Shown one piece after another: positions 1-7,462 of a stretch of 64,000 nucleotides of DNA. Positions within the stretch are counted from its first letter, which is position 1, and each line of letters starts with the position of its first letter. Source of the stretch: Anaerolineales bacterium (GTDB lineage Bacteria; Chloroflexota; Anaerolineae; Anaerolineales; Villigracilaceae). The DNA lies in assembly GCA_023382595.1 (NCBI GenBank), contig JAHDWB010000001.1:744001-808000 (forward strand), given 5' to 3'. The notes beneath the pieces were generated by a model. The model saw nothing but the letters and a program-made list of their open reading frames with translations, had not been told where the DNA came from and made no database searches. Both the position numbers and the translations under genes were made by a program.

Positions 1-1023
1 TCCTTTTTCAAGCAATCCAAAACCATACCCGTTGAACAGAACCGCACAAACCACCGACTGAAGAACATAATTGCTCAGCGCCATGCGCCCGACTTTTGCA
101 ATGGATGCAAAAAATTTTGCGCTCTTAGGGTGCATGGATAGCAGGGAAACGGCGCTTATATAACAAGCCGCCAGTGACGGCGTACCAACGGTAAACCCCA
201 GGCTGGATACCCACGGACTGCTGGCAGCAATAAAGACAATGCCTCCCGCCAAGCCAGTCAGCCCTCCCCATACGGCTATTCTTTTCAGCAATGTCTTTTT
301 ATCAGCCAGATTTTCAAAGAACTGTATTCGTCCAGCCATCAACCCCAACAGGAAATAAGCCATAATGCTGAAACCCTGCAGTTGGGTGATGAAGAAAAAT
401 GTATCCATTGCAGCAAACAATTGAAAATAGACGACTTCGAAAAACGTCCCATTCATATATACGTCGCGTGATAACTTGATAATTTCTGTAATGGGTATGA
501 ATAACCCATCACCGCCTTCCGGACCTCCAATCAGCCCCATGGAGAGAAACGAGAAGACCATGAAGATCGCCGCCCAATATAACAAGGCACGATTTGATTG
601 TTTTTGAAACCACAGCAAGGTAAAACCGAGTAAGGCATAATGCCGAAGAATATCGCTCGTCCAAAACAAGACTGCATGCAGCAGCCCCAATCCGAACAAG
701 ACCAGCAAACGCCGTGTATAAAACGAGCGGATATCCATCCCTTTTTTCCGGGCGCGGGTTATTTGGACGGAGAAACCCAAGCCGAAAAGAAACGAGAAAA
801 TAGTATAAAACTTCCCCTCGGCAAGAAATACCATCAAAAAGTCGAACAATTCGTCATACCAGGGAAAGCCTTGCAAAGGAATTTGATCTGGATAAAACAC
901 CGGGTCGTTGAATCCGGTGATGTTGACGATCAGGATGCCAAAGATGGCAAACCCGCGCAGGATATCAAGAATGTGGATGCGTTCTGTTTGGTCGATCGGG
1001 CTCAGTGAAGATGGGATGGTCAT
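1..1023 (-). CDS. DUF418/YeiB-type membrane protein, C-terminus cut by window edge
   Basis: Reading leftward from the ATG at 1023 there are 341 codons with no stop before the window edge, so the gene is partial. The protein opens with a short cytoplasmic stretch and the segment ILDILRGFAIFGILIVN, the RG-F-A-x-x-GI-x-x-x-N signature of the DUF418/YeiB family, followed by several hydrophobic helices. Near the cut it reads VGRMALSNYVLQS, which resembles the family's C-terminal G-MALTNYL-S block, so only a short tail should be missing. The biochemical role of the family is not settled; an envelope or transport role is usually guessed. The next gene on the right lies on the other strand. Confidence 0.85.
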   Translation of the reverse strand, partial: MTIPSSLSPIDQTERIHILDILRGFAIFGILIVNITGFNDPVFYPDQIPLQGFPWYDELFDFLMVFLAEGKFYTIFSFLFGLGFSVQITRARKKGMDIRSFYTRRLLVLFGLGLLHAVLFWTSDILRHYALLGFTLLWFQKQSNRALLYWAAIFMVFSFLSMGLIGGPEGGDGLFIPITEIIKLSRDVYMNGTFFEVVYFQLFAAMDTFFFITQLQGFSIMAYFLLGLMAGRIQFFENLADKKTLLKRIAVWGGLTGLAGGIVFIAASSPWVSSLGFTVGTPSLAACYISAVSLLSMHPKSAKFFASIAKVGRMALSNYVLQSVVCAVLFNGYGFGLLEKG

Positions 1024-1263
1024 ATACAGGCTCTTTTATTGAACAGGTAAACGGATATGATTCTATCATTCAGCATATTCAAATACCAATTTGAAATAAT
1101 AGCAAAATAGTCACAATCCGCAGGGAGAGGTACGTGTGCCATGCAATGGTATGCCTCGCCTCACGATGACAATGTCCCGTTGGCTTGTGTGGGATGACCC
1201 GGAATTCGCTTCGCCCCGCCCTGCGGCTGGTCCCTGCCGGGATGGGGAGTGTAGGCAATTCTT

Positions 1264-1282
1264 GTATATTATGATAATATAC
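1264..1282. promoter_or_regulatory. Perfect AT-rich palindrome, probable toxin-antitoxin operator
   Basis: GTATATTAT-G-ATAATATAC is a perfect 9+1+9 inverted repeat ending five bases before the ATG of the BrnT-like toxin. It leaves no room for a normal ribosome binding site, so the transcript may be nearly leaderless. BrnT/BrnA and other ribbon-helix-helix antitoxin systems repress their own promoter through such palindromes, so autoregulation is inferred. Confidence 0.6.
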
Positions 1283-1286
1283 ACCC

Positions 1287-1586
1287 ATGATTGTCCTTAG
1301 CCAACTCACAGGCTTTGATTGGGATGACAGCAATCGCCAAAAAAACTGGGAGAAACACCAGGTACTTGCCAGCGAGTGCGAGGAAGTATTCTTCAACTTG
1401 CCTCTCCTGCTCCAAGCAGACCCTGCTCATTCCCAACAGGAAACGAGATATTTTGTACTGGGTCACACCACGGCAGGAAGACGCTTATTTATTGCTTTTA
1501 CAGTTCGTAACGACAAGATCCGTATCATATCCGCCCGTGATATGAGCAAAAAGGAGAGAAAGATTTATGAGCAAGCAAATTCCTAA
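1287..1586 (+). CDS. brnT: BrnT-family ribonuclease toxin
   Basis: 99-residue protein with the BrnT (formerly DUF497) layout: N-terminal FDWDDSNRQKNWEKHQV, a central variable strand pair, then GRRLFIAFTVRND and IRIISARDMSKKERKIYE, matching the family's terminal RIISAR-x-x-x-x-x-E-x-x-x-Y motif. BrnT toxins are RelE-fold RNases that inhibit translation and are neutralised by BrnA. The 3' end overlaps the next gene by 20 bases, the usual toxin-first order of brnTA. A perfect palindrome sits immediately upstream. Assignment rests on motif recognition; toxicity is not shown. Confidence 0.85.
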   Translation: MIVLSQLTGFDWDDSNRQKNWEKHQVLASECEEVFFNLPLLLQADPAHSQQETRYFVLGHTTAGRRLFIAFTVRNDKIRIISARDMSKKERKIYEQANS

Positions 1587-1839
1587 ATTCAAAAATGAAG
1601 ATGAAGAACGCGAGTTCTGGAGTAAAAACGACTCTGCGGATTATCTGAATTGGGAAAATGCCGAGCGGGCGTTATTCCCGAATTTGAAACCTTCCACCAA
1701 GGCGATTTCCATACGTCTACCCGAATCGCTTTTGGATGCGTTGCGTCAATTGGCAAATGAACGTGATGTACCTTACCAATCCCTGATCAAGATATATTTG
1801 CAAGAACGGATTGAAGAGGATCTCAAGGCAAGACATTGA
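1567..1839 (+). CDS. brnA: BrnA/CopG-type ribbon-helix-helix antitoxin
   Basis: 90-residue partner of the toxin gene, overlapping it by 20 bases. Residues 1-40 are acidic and probably wrap the toxin (FKNEDEEREFWSKNDSADY is typical of this antitoxin type). The C-terminal half, KAISIRLPESLLDALRQLA followed by VPYQSLIKIYLQERI, is a ribbon-helix-helix DNA-binding domain: the RLPESLLDAL strand-helix dimerises and contacts the operator. Likely function is toxin neutralisation and repression of the palindrome at 1264-1282. BrnA normally has its RHH domain at the C-terminus, as seen here. Confidence 0.82.
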   Translation: MSKQIPKFKNEDEEREFWSKNDSADYLNWENAERALFPNLKPSTKAISIRLPESLLDALRQLANERDVPYQSLIKIYLQERIEEDLKARH

Positions 1840-1870
1840 CCAAGCGGCGGATAATGGAACAGAACGAGCA

Positions 1871-1900
1871 AACACTGGGATGAACGTCCCAGTGTTTTTG
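1871..1900 (+). terminator. Hairpin with T-tract after the toxin-antitoxin genes
   Basis: A 10-bp perfect stem (AACACTGGGA / TCCCAGTGTT) with loop TGAACG followed by TTTT, 31 bases after the antitoxin stop. It fits a Rho-independent terminator. The stem core and loop recur in the same orientation at 2616-2637, on the other side of the transposase gene. Confidence 0.7.
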
Positions 1901-1932
1901 GTTTATGGGGGAGAAGGTCCGCGCGATGGGGT

Positions 1933-1998
1933 GTAGGGGCACGGTCTCCGTGCCCGAGGATGATGGTGAAAACTTGGGCGGGAAGACCCCGCCCCTGC
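1933..1998. repeat. REP-like double hairpin (BIME-type) just upstream of the RAYT gene
   Basis: Two hairpins face each other: GTAG plus GGGCACGG-tct-CCGTGCCC at 1933-1955 and GGGCGGG-aagac-CCCGCCC plus CTGC at 1976-1998. The outer ends (GTAGGGGC and GCCCCTGC) are near-inverted copies. This is the geometry of bacterial interspersed mosaic elements, and it sits 25 bases before the start of a REP-associated tyrosine transposase, the enzyme class thought to mobilise them. Confidence 0.65.
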
Positions 1999-2022
1999 GT
2001 GACCATCATTTATAATTTCGAC

Positions 2023-2607
2023 ATGACCAAATTCGACCCGCAAAACCATCGTCGTCGTTCCATTCGGTTGAAGAATTATGATTATTCGCAAGACGGCGCG
2101 TATTTCGTCACGATTGTGACGTGGCGGAGGGAATTTCTGTTTGGCGAAATTGTGAATGGCGAAATGATGTTGAACCCGCGCGGGGAGATTGTAGATGAAT
2201 GTTGGCGGTCAATCCCGGAACATTTTCCACATGCGGAATTGGGGGCATATGTCATCATGCCGAATCATGTACATGGAATTATCATGATCCATACCACGGG
2301 TGAAAATCGGATTGCGACAAACACGTCACAATCCGTAGGGGCGAGGCATGCCTCGCCCCTACGGATTGCCTCGCCCCTGCGCCCGCGCGGAGTATTACCA
2401 GGTTCATTGGGCGCAATCATCGGATCTTTCAAATCCGCTGTGACAAAACGGATTGGACGCGAATTAAACGAAACAGGAATCTGGCAGCGCAATTACTACG
2501 AACACATCATCCGGGACGAGAAAGACCTGCAAAACAAGACCGATTACATCGAGGCAAATCCGCGGTTGTGGGGTGACGATGATGAGAACCCTGCCAATGT
2601 GAAGTAA
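2023..2607 (+). CDS. REP-associated tyrosine transposase (Y1 HUH, RAYT)
   Basis: Start chosen at ATG 2023 (MTKFDPQNHRRRS); the longer reading frame upstream runs through a REP hairpin. Single-domain Y1 transposase of the IS200/IS605-related REP type: N-terminal RRRSIRLKNYDYSQDGAYFVT, then the HUH metal motif in MPNHVHGII and a C-terminal helix with the probable nucleophile in YYEHIIRDEKDLQNK. The C-terminus NPRLWGDDDENP is typical of RAYTs. These enzymes cut single-stranded REP hairpins. A 40-bp perfect palindrome lies inside the reading frame at residues of about 103-116, between the HUH motif and the tyrosine helix; it does not break the frame but may affect activity. Confidence 0.88.
   Translation: MTKFDPQNHRRRSIRLKNYDYSQDGAYFVTIVTWRREFLFGEIVNGEMMLNPRGEIVDECWRSIPEHFPHAELGAYVIMPNHVHGIIMIHTTGENRIATNTSQSVGARHASPLRIASPLRPRGVLPGSLGAIIGSFKSAVTKRIGRELNETGIWQRNYYEHIIRDEKDLQNKTDYIEANPRLWGDDDENPANVK
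2329..2368. repeat. 40-bp perfect palindrome inside the transposase gene
   Basis: The sequence around centre 2348/2349 (GGCGAGGCATGCCTCGCC, extended outward by CCGTAGG and CCTACGG and by flanking CAAT/ATTG) is self-complementary over 40 bases. A partial third arm (GGATTGCCTCGCCCC) follows. It resembles the GTAGGGGC hairpins at 1933-1998 and is translated in frame. Confidence 0.8.
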
Positions 2608-2610
2608 CAA

Positions 2611-2642
2611 GAGAGCACTGGGATGAACGTCCCAGTGTTCTC
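2611..2642. repeat. Second copy of the CACTGGGA hairpin, after the transposase gene
   Basis: Stem CACTGGGA / TCCCAGTG with the same loop TGAACG as the hairpin at 1871-1896; here the stem extends outward by GAGA/TCTC with one G-T pair. No T-tract follows, so termination is less certain. The two copies bracket the transposase gene in direct orientation, 745 bases apart. Confidence 0.65.
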
Positions 2643-2978
2643 CGTTAAACCTGACAGGTCTTACACGATACAGGGACGGTGGGTGGTTCCCATACCACCT
2701 ATCAGGTTTGCAATGGGCGGCTAACAGTTCTGTCAGTCGTACACCTTGCCAAATCCAACGGGTATTGTGATAATGATCACGAAACGGGGCAATCCGCACC
2801 AAAAACCGAATCTCGCATATGCTCCCCAAACCCACCCAGATAAAAAACGGCAGATAGTACAGGAACAGTACAGGAGCAGTACAGGAACAGTACAGGATCC
2901 CCCAAGGATCAAGCCACCCAAAGCGCGGCACAGCGAGCGGAAAGCGGATACCCTCCGATAGAGACAGGAGTTTATGAC
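2643..2978. other. Non-coding gap with a four-copy 11-bp tandem repeat
   Basis: I see no convincing gene here; the open frames lack a ribosome site and family features. The gap contains ACCTGACAGGTC (a short palindrome also found near 60430 and 60510) and, at 2856-2899, four tandem copies of AGTACAGGAAC with one-base variation in copies two and four. The last bases, GACAGGAG, form the ribosome site of the next gene. Confidence 0.6.
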
Positions 2979-3284
2979 ATGAAAGTAGTCTTCAATCAAT
3001 CCATTCAGGCAATGTGGGGCAGGGTGGGCGGTCTGGTCTTCCGCCGTTCACATAACGGCACGGTGGCGGTGGCAGCCGCGCCCGACATGTCCAGGGTCAA
3101 ATGGAGCGACGCCCAGCAGGCACACCGTCAGCGCTTCAAAAAGGCGGTCGCCTATGCCCGCGCCGCCATGGCAGATGAGACCGTCCGCGCAAAATATGTG
3201 GAGATCGCCGCCAGACAGGGCAAACGTCCCTTCGATATGGCGGTCTCGGATTATTTCAAAGACAGGAATTTGCTGGAGGAGTAG
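2979..3284 (+). CDS. Small conserved-looking hypothetical protein
   Basis: 101 residues starting at ATG 2979 with GACAGGAG eight bases upstream. The N-terminus MKVVFNQSIQAMWGRVGGLVFRR is followed by a basic, helical body with SDAQQAHRQRFKKAVAYAR and a terminal AVSDYFKDRN. No family recognised with certainty. Codon use (strong G/C third positions) matches its neighbours, and no signal peptide or membrane segment is visible. The short length and basic charge could suit a nucleic-acid-binding protein, but that is only a guess. Confidence 0.6.
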   Translation: MKVVFNQSIQAMWGRVGGLVFRRSHNGTVAVAAAPDMSRVKWSDAQQAHRQRFKKAVAYARAAMADETVRAKYVEIAARQGKRPFDMAVSDYFKDRNLLEE

Positions 3285-3389
3285 GGGCACAGTCGGTATC
3301 AGCCATCCCGGAGATGGATCCATGCGCCGTCCGCGTCCTTTTGTGCTATGCTTTAAATGCGGAACGATTTCCGCAAAAAGGAGACGTCC

Positions 3390-3584
3390 ATGCCCACCCT
3401 GCAACTGACCCCCGAAGAACTTCAACTCTTGAAAGATGTGCTGGAAAATGACCTGTCCGACCTGCGCATGGAGATCACGCACACCGACGGGTCTGATTTC
3501 AAGGACTCCCTGAAACAGCGCAAACATCTGATGGCGGATATTCTGGAGAAACTGCAGAACATCCAGCCGGTGGCGGCGGGATAA
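3390..3584 (+). CDS. Small acidic helical hypothetical protein
   Basis: 64 residues from ATG 3390, chosen because AAAAAGGAG lies just upstream; an earlier in-frame start has none. The sequence LQLTPEELQLLKDVLENDLSDLRMEITHTD then FKDSLKQRKHLMADILEKL predicts two amphipathic helices, as in many small conserved proteins of this phylum. No function is known to me. It has no obvious partner; flanking genes are unrelated. Confidence 0.6.
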   Translation: MPTLQLTPEELQLLKDVLENDLSDLRMEITHTDGSDFKDSLKQRKHLMADILEKLQNIQPVAAG

Positions 3585-3739
3585 CAGGTCGGTATCACAC
3601 GGGGGAAACAAGAGACAGCATCGTTAATAAGGATTTCAGGGGTCTTATCCGCAGATCGCGCCGATGTCCGCAGATGGTTTCTCTTCAATCGGATCGACCT
3701 GCGAGTAATCCCGGTAAAGTCCAATAAAAAGCGCGGGCG

Positions 3740-3763
3740 CCAATCCCACCACAGGGGGATTGG
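3740..3763. repeat. 8-bp inverted repeat upstream of a membrane protein gene
   Basis: CCAATCCC and GGGATTGG separated by eight bases, 35 bases before the likely start at 3798. It could be a small REP relic or an operator; nothing else in the 3585-3797 gap supports a gene. Confidence 0.4.
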
Positions 3764-3797
3764 AGACATGTCCCCGCACGGCTACAATCCGCGCATT

Positions 3798-4307
3798 ATG
3801 AAAAAGAAAATCCTTCCCATTCTCGCCCTTATCCTTACCTCGCTCGCTGCGATGGCTTTCGCGCTGGTCTTTCTCTGGTACATGGATGTCGACTCACCGA
3901 CCGTCGAAGCGCAGACCAAATCCACGCTCACACTGGGGATACCCTCCGGTATTGCGCTGGTCGTCCTGATCTGGTTCGGCGCAGGCATCGACGCGCTCCT
4001 GTCGCGCATCAAGAAGAAGTCCACCCGCATCCTTGCCTCGCTCGGTGTCTATATCGTCCTGCCGTTCACGCTCTGCATCGGTCTGCCCGCCCTGCTGATC
4101 TATCTGGTCATGAACCTGTCATTCCCCGACTCGCAGACCAACGCGGGCTTCGGCACAGGCTTGTTCATGACGCTCGCCGCCATCCCCGCCCTGATGGGCT
4201 TCCTGTTCATTTACGTCGGCGCAGGCGTCAATTCCACTTCACGCTGGCTCACCAACCGCATCTGGCGCGAGCCCGAACCCGTACAGGAAAACTCCCCTTC
4301 CTTGTAA
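3798..4307 (+). CDS. Four-helix integral membrane protein of unknown function
   Basis: Start placed at ATG 3798 (MKKKILPILALILTSLA), giving a positively charged N-terminus before the first helix; an in-frame ATG at 3768 is possible. Hydrophobic segments at about residues 6-27, 48-66, 78-103 and 119-146 suggest four membrane spans, with a short basic loop (SRIKKKSTR) and a polar C-terminal tail. No family recognised. It is transcribed toward the OsmC gene, and the two share a hairpin that contains this gene's stop codon. Confidence 0.7.
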   Translation: MKKKILPILALILTSLAAMAFALVFLWYMDVDSPTVEAQTKSTLTLGIPSGIALVVLIWFGAGIDALLSRIKKKSTRILASLGVYIVLPFTLCIGLPALLIYLVMNLSFPDSQTNAGFGTGLFMTLAAIPALMGFLFIYVGAGVNSTSRWLTNRIWREPEPVQENSPSL

Positions 4308-4320
4308 GAAGGGGAGTTCT
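4290..4320. terminator. Bidirectional hairpin between converging genes
   Basis: An 11-bp stem (AACTCCCCTTC / GAAGGGGAGTT) spans the last codons and stop of the membrane protein gene. It lies four bases from the end of the converging OsmC gene, so it could end both transcripts. Confidence 0.65.
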
Positions 4321-4321
4321 A

Positions 4322-4726
4322 TTATCCGTCCACCACGTCCACGTCGTGTGTGATCTCGATCACATCCCGCAATGTGGCATACACCGAGCAGTACTTCCCC
4401 TCGCTGATCTCAATTGCTTTGCGCACCTTTTCAGGGTCGACGTTCCTCCCCACCACCTGATAACGGATGTGGATCTTCCGAAACTTCCAGGGCGGATCCT
4501 CGTCCTGAACCGCCTCCGCCGTGACCTTGAGCTGGTACAGTTCCTGACGCTGTTTCTTCAGGATCTCCACCACATCGTACGACGTGCACCCGATCAGCGA
4601 CATGGGCAGCAGATCCGAAGGGCTGACGCCCAGCGGCTTATTCAGGATGATCTGATACCCGTCCGCATCCTTCAACGTGAACTGCTCTTCGGGATCCCAA
4701 TTTAGTTGAACCTGTTTGGTTGCCAT
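4322..4726 (-). CDS. OsmC/Ohr-family peroxide-detoxification protein
   Basis: 134 residues. The fold is recognised from SPSDLLPMSLIGCTSYDVVEILKKQR, carrying the first redox cysteine at about residue 47, and EISEGKYCSVYATLRD, carrying the second at about 112. Those two cysteines reduce organic hydroperoxides in the family. The middle contains the characteristic IHIRYQVVGRNVDPEKVRKAIE. The protein is cytoplasmic. More likely a general OsmC paralogue than Ohr; no regulator lies next to it. Confidence 0.88.
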   Translation of the reverse strand: MATKQVQLNWDPEEQFTLKDADGYQIILNKPLGVSPSDLLPMSLIGCTSYDVVEILKKQRQELYQLKVTAEAVQDEDPPWKFRKIHIRYQVVGRNVDPEKVRKAIEISEGKYCSVYATLRDVIEITHDVDVVDG

Positions 4727-4817
4727 CCACGCAGTATAGCACTTTCCATGTCACTGCGAAGCGATCCCCGCCGACGGGAGCAAATCGAATATGGTACGAT
4801 AGCGGCGGGAGGCACGT

Positions 4818-5486
4818 ATGAATACCTTTCTGATCCTAGCATTGGTCTTTGCCGCGCTGGAAGCGTTGGCGTTACAGAAGAATTGGTTCAAACTGGAGGT
4901 CATCGCCAAGCCCGCCGTGATGATCGTCCTGTTCATCTGGCTGGTCACATCTGTCGGGCTGGATGGAGCCTTGCTGTGGTTCGGGCTGGGCGTCCTGTTC
5001 TCGCTGGTCGGTGACGTGCTGTTGATGATCTCGCTCGACCGTCTCTTCCTTACGGGGCTGGCCGCGTTCCTGCTTGCGCAGATCGCCTATATCATCGGCT
5101 TCAACATCCCCGTGCCGGAAATGTCCATTTGGGGAGTGGCGCTGGCGCTCATCATCGGCATGGGCGGCGCGCGCGTCATCCGGCGGATACTCGAAGCGGT
5201 CACCGCCAAAGGGCAGGGACGCCTGCGCATCCCCATCGCCGTCTATGGGACCGTTATCTCGGTCATGCTGCTGTCCGCGATGCTGAAGCAGTTCGACCCT
5301 ACGTGGGAGGCGTGGGCGGCGCTCCTCGTCGGTACGGGCGGGTTCCTGTTCTATATCTCAGACATTATTCTCGCGTGGAATAAATTCGTCGCCCCCATCC
5401 GGCATGGACGTATCTACAACATTGCCGCCTATCACCTCGGGCAGATCGCGCTTATTGCGGGAGTGATCGCGCAGTATTCAAATTAA
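4818..5486 (+). CDS. YhhN-family membrane protein (lysoplasmalogenase-like)
   Basis: 222 residues, almost entirely hydrophobic, with about eight predicted membrane helices. Family features are FSLVGDVLLMIS in the third helix, an acidic site conserved in YhhN/TMEM86, and FYISDIILAWNKF plus YHLGQIALIAG near the end. TMEM86B hydrolyses lysoplasmalogens; bacterial members are mostly uncharacterised. GGGAGG precedes the ATG. The gene is followed by a GTCATTGCGAG-type repeat. Confidence 0.85.
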   Translation: MNTFLILALVFAALEALALQKNWFKLEVIAKPAVMIVLFIWLVTSVGLDGALLWFGLGVLFSLVGDVLLMISLDRLFLTGLAAFLLAQIAYIIGFNIPVPEMSIWGVALALIIGMGGARVIRRILEAVTAKGQGRLRIPIAVYGTVISVMLLSAMLKQFDPTWEAWAALLVGTGGFLFYISDIILAWNKFVAPIRHGRIYNIAAYHLGQIALIAGVIAQYSN

Positions 5487-5575
5487 TGTCATTGCGAGAC
5501 GCGGAGCGGTGAAGCAACCTCCCGGCTGTGGTTTCGACTGCTTGCGTCTCAACCACCAGCCTCGCAATGACATGA
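5487..5575. repeat. GTCATTGCGAG-type inverted repeat
   Basis: ATGTCATTGCGAG at the left and CTCGCAATGACAT at the right form perfect inverted ends about 60 bases apart, with an internal GCGGTGAAGCAACCTCC. Elements of this class are common in many bacterial genomes as mobile palindromic repeats. It fills the gap between two convergent genes. A shorter degenerate relative (TGTCACTGCGAAGCGATC) is near 4750. Confidence 0.75.
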
Positions 5576-7453
5576 CTATTCCAACGTCACAATATACTTG
5601 TGGATCAGGTGCGCGTGCCGGTTCTGCAAGCGGATGAAGTGATTCTGAATGGCGTCCGCTTCGGAGCCTTCGAGCACGAGGAAACGCCCCTTCTCCACGC
5701 CTTCGCGCGCGATCTCGCGGCACACGGCTTCAGTGATGAGTTCCGCCAGAAGCACCTGACCCTGCACGGTCGTGTCGAGGCGGTTGTTTATATCCAGATA
5801 AAGTTTCACCGACGGCGCGGCGGTCGCGATGACGATGCTCGAGTTGACGCGGTCGTAATATACGCGTTGGCGCGGATCGGTGCGGTCGTCGAAGCGGATG
5901 TCGGTAAACAGCGAATTGCTGCCGCGCATCGGCGGCGAGGGGATGTTCTCCTTTTTGGAATGCACCTGCACGACCGCCTGCGCGCGGTTCCTGCCGAGGT
6001 ATGCCGTCACGGTGCCTTCGCCGCCGACCTGCCTGCCTTCCACCTTCACACGCGCTTCGAGGATGTTCGATTCGGTCTTGTGCGGCTTGAGCGTAACCAG
6101 CGGCGTCGCCACGATCACTTCCGTACTGCTGGAAATAATGGTGGCGGTCGAGTTCACCCGCTCGCCTTCATTGACCGCGACCCGCAGCACCAGCGTGGCG
6201 GTCTGACCGGTCTGCACGTACATGCGCTCGGGGAAAAATCCCATGCCCGATTCGGGTAGTTCGATTTGCCTTCGCTCGCCGTCGCGTTGGTCGCGCAGTT
6301 CTGTCACAGCAATAGTGTTCAACTCGTGCAGGGCACGGTCGAGTTTCTGGCGCAGTTTTTTATCCAGCTTGGTTTGCTCATCGTGGATGGCGTGCTCGCG
6401 TTCCTCCTGCACCAGCGGTTCGAGTTTTGCCTCCACCGCCAGTTTCAACGCCTTCGCGAACGGATGAGTCCAATTGATGCCGTCGCGCGTGGCGGTCAGC
6501 ACCGGCTCATCGTTCTTCAACAAGTCATGCAGATAATCGCACGTGATCGAGCCGTAGAAATAGCCCGCGTACGGGTCGTTCTCGAACTTGAGCATCGTCA
6601 ATGAAATGACGATGTCGCGGCTGATGACCAGCAAGCCGCCGTCGGCGTAGTCACCCTCCTCCCCGCGCGTGGACAATTGGATATTCGAACGATAGACGTC
6701 CAATTTCGCCTCGGCGGGATAGCCTTCGACCGGCAGCGTCTCCTCCAGAACCTTTTCGCCCAACGGCGACTTATAGCTGAGCTCGTGTTCCTGCCGAAGC
6801 TTTCCATCCGATGCGATATCCCGCAAAATGATCTTGCGGTTCGGGTTGCTCATGATGGGACGCAGTTCGAAATGTCTCTGCAAATAATTGCGCAGATTGT
6901 TGTACTGCGGCATCTTGACATCTTCGCGCGAGACGATGATCTCGATCACGGTCCCGTTGCCTTGTGGAATGCCATACTTCTCACGCAGATCCACCGTCGC
7001 GCGGATGGGGTCATCCAGATCGAACGTCGGCACGCCTTTTTTTAGCAATAGGGAGCAAGAATAAAAGTTCGCCCCTTTGAACGAACGCACATGTCCGTAT
7101 CCCAACCCGAAGATGGAATCCTTCAATCCGCGCCCCCACATGCCGCGCACGCGCTGATCTTCCTTCAAGCCGCTGGTCGCTTCGCCATACGTCCCCACCA
7201 CCCGGTCCATGCGGCGGTCGGTCATGCCCTCGGCAAAGTCACGCACGCGGATGACCGAATTCTTGTGCTTCCTCTGTACTTCGATGACCATCTCGCCGCT
7301 TGCAACTCCGCCCGCCTGCTCCAGCCTTGAATAACTGTCGTTCGCATTGGTGAGTATCTCCACCAGCGCGCGCATCACGTCCTTGCGAATCGCCTGGTCC
7401 GCCTGCTGGATCGCCACGCGGTCGGCGTACTGCAACTTTCTACTGCTTACCAT
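5576..7453 (-). CDS. GHKL-fold ATPase, MORC/Hsp90-like, unknown role
   Basis: 625 residues. The N-terminal 200 residues form a GHKL ATP-binding domain: N-box EILTNANDSYS, G1 box VRDFAEGMTDRRM and a glycine lid GMWGRGLKDSIFGLG, as in MORC, Hsp90 and MutL. An S5-like middle region follows (about 230-370), then a charged coiled segment (EEREHAIHDEQTKLDKKLRQK), a beta-rich Ig-like region (about 400-500) and a C-terminal alpha/beta domain. It begins nine bases after the winged-helix gene upstream, so the two are probably co-translated. MORC-type ATPases compact DNA or belong to restriction-like systems; that role here is inference. It is not a histidine kinase, as no phosphoacceptor or sensor is seen. 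Confidence 0.8.
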   Translation of the reverse strand: MVSSRKLQYADRVAIQQADQAIRKDVMRALVEILTNANDSYSRLEQAGGVASGEMVIEVQRKHKNSVIRVRDFAEGMTDRRMDRVVGTYGEATSGLKEDQRVRGMWGRGLKDSIFGLGYGHVRSFKGANFYSCSLLLKKGVPTFDLDDPIRATVDLREKYGIPQGNGTVIEIIVSREDVKMPQYNNLRNYLQRHFELRPIMSNPNRKIILRDIASDGKLRQEHELSYKSPLGEKVLEETLPVEGYPAEAKLDVYRSNIQLSTRGEEGDYADGGLLVISRDIVISLTMLKFENDPYAGYFYGSITCDYLHDLLKNDEPVLTATRDGINWTHPFAKALKLAVEAKLEPLVQEEREHAIHDEQTKLDKKLRQKLDRALHELNTIAVTELRDQRDGERRQIELPESGMGFFPERMYVQTGQTATLVLRVAVNEGERVNSTATIISSSTEVIVATPLVTLKPHKTESNILEARVKVEGRQVGGEGTVTAYLGRNRAQAVVQVHSKKENIPSPPMRGSNSLFTDIRFDDRTDPRQRVYYDRVNSSIVIATAAPSVKLYLDINNRLDTTVQGQVLLAELITEAVCREIAREGVEKGRFLVLEGSEADAIQNHFIRLQNRHAHLIHKYIVTLE

Positions 7454-7462
7454 ATAAACCTT

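Noticed and set aside
2746-2961. 71-codon frame with the tandem repeat
   Set aside because: No ribosome site, low-complexity product generated by the 11-bp repeat.
2643-2978. CRISPR array suspected from the tandem AGTACAGGAAC copies
   Set aside because: The units are only 11 bases, directly adjacent with no spacers, and no cas genes are near.
5576-7453. Histidine kinase
   Set aside because: GHKL motifs are present but there is no phosphoacceptor helix or sensor; the lid and following domain fit MORC/Hsp90-like ATPases better.
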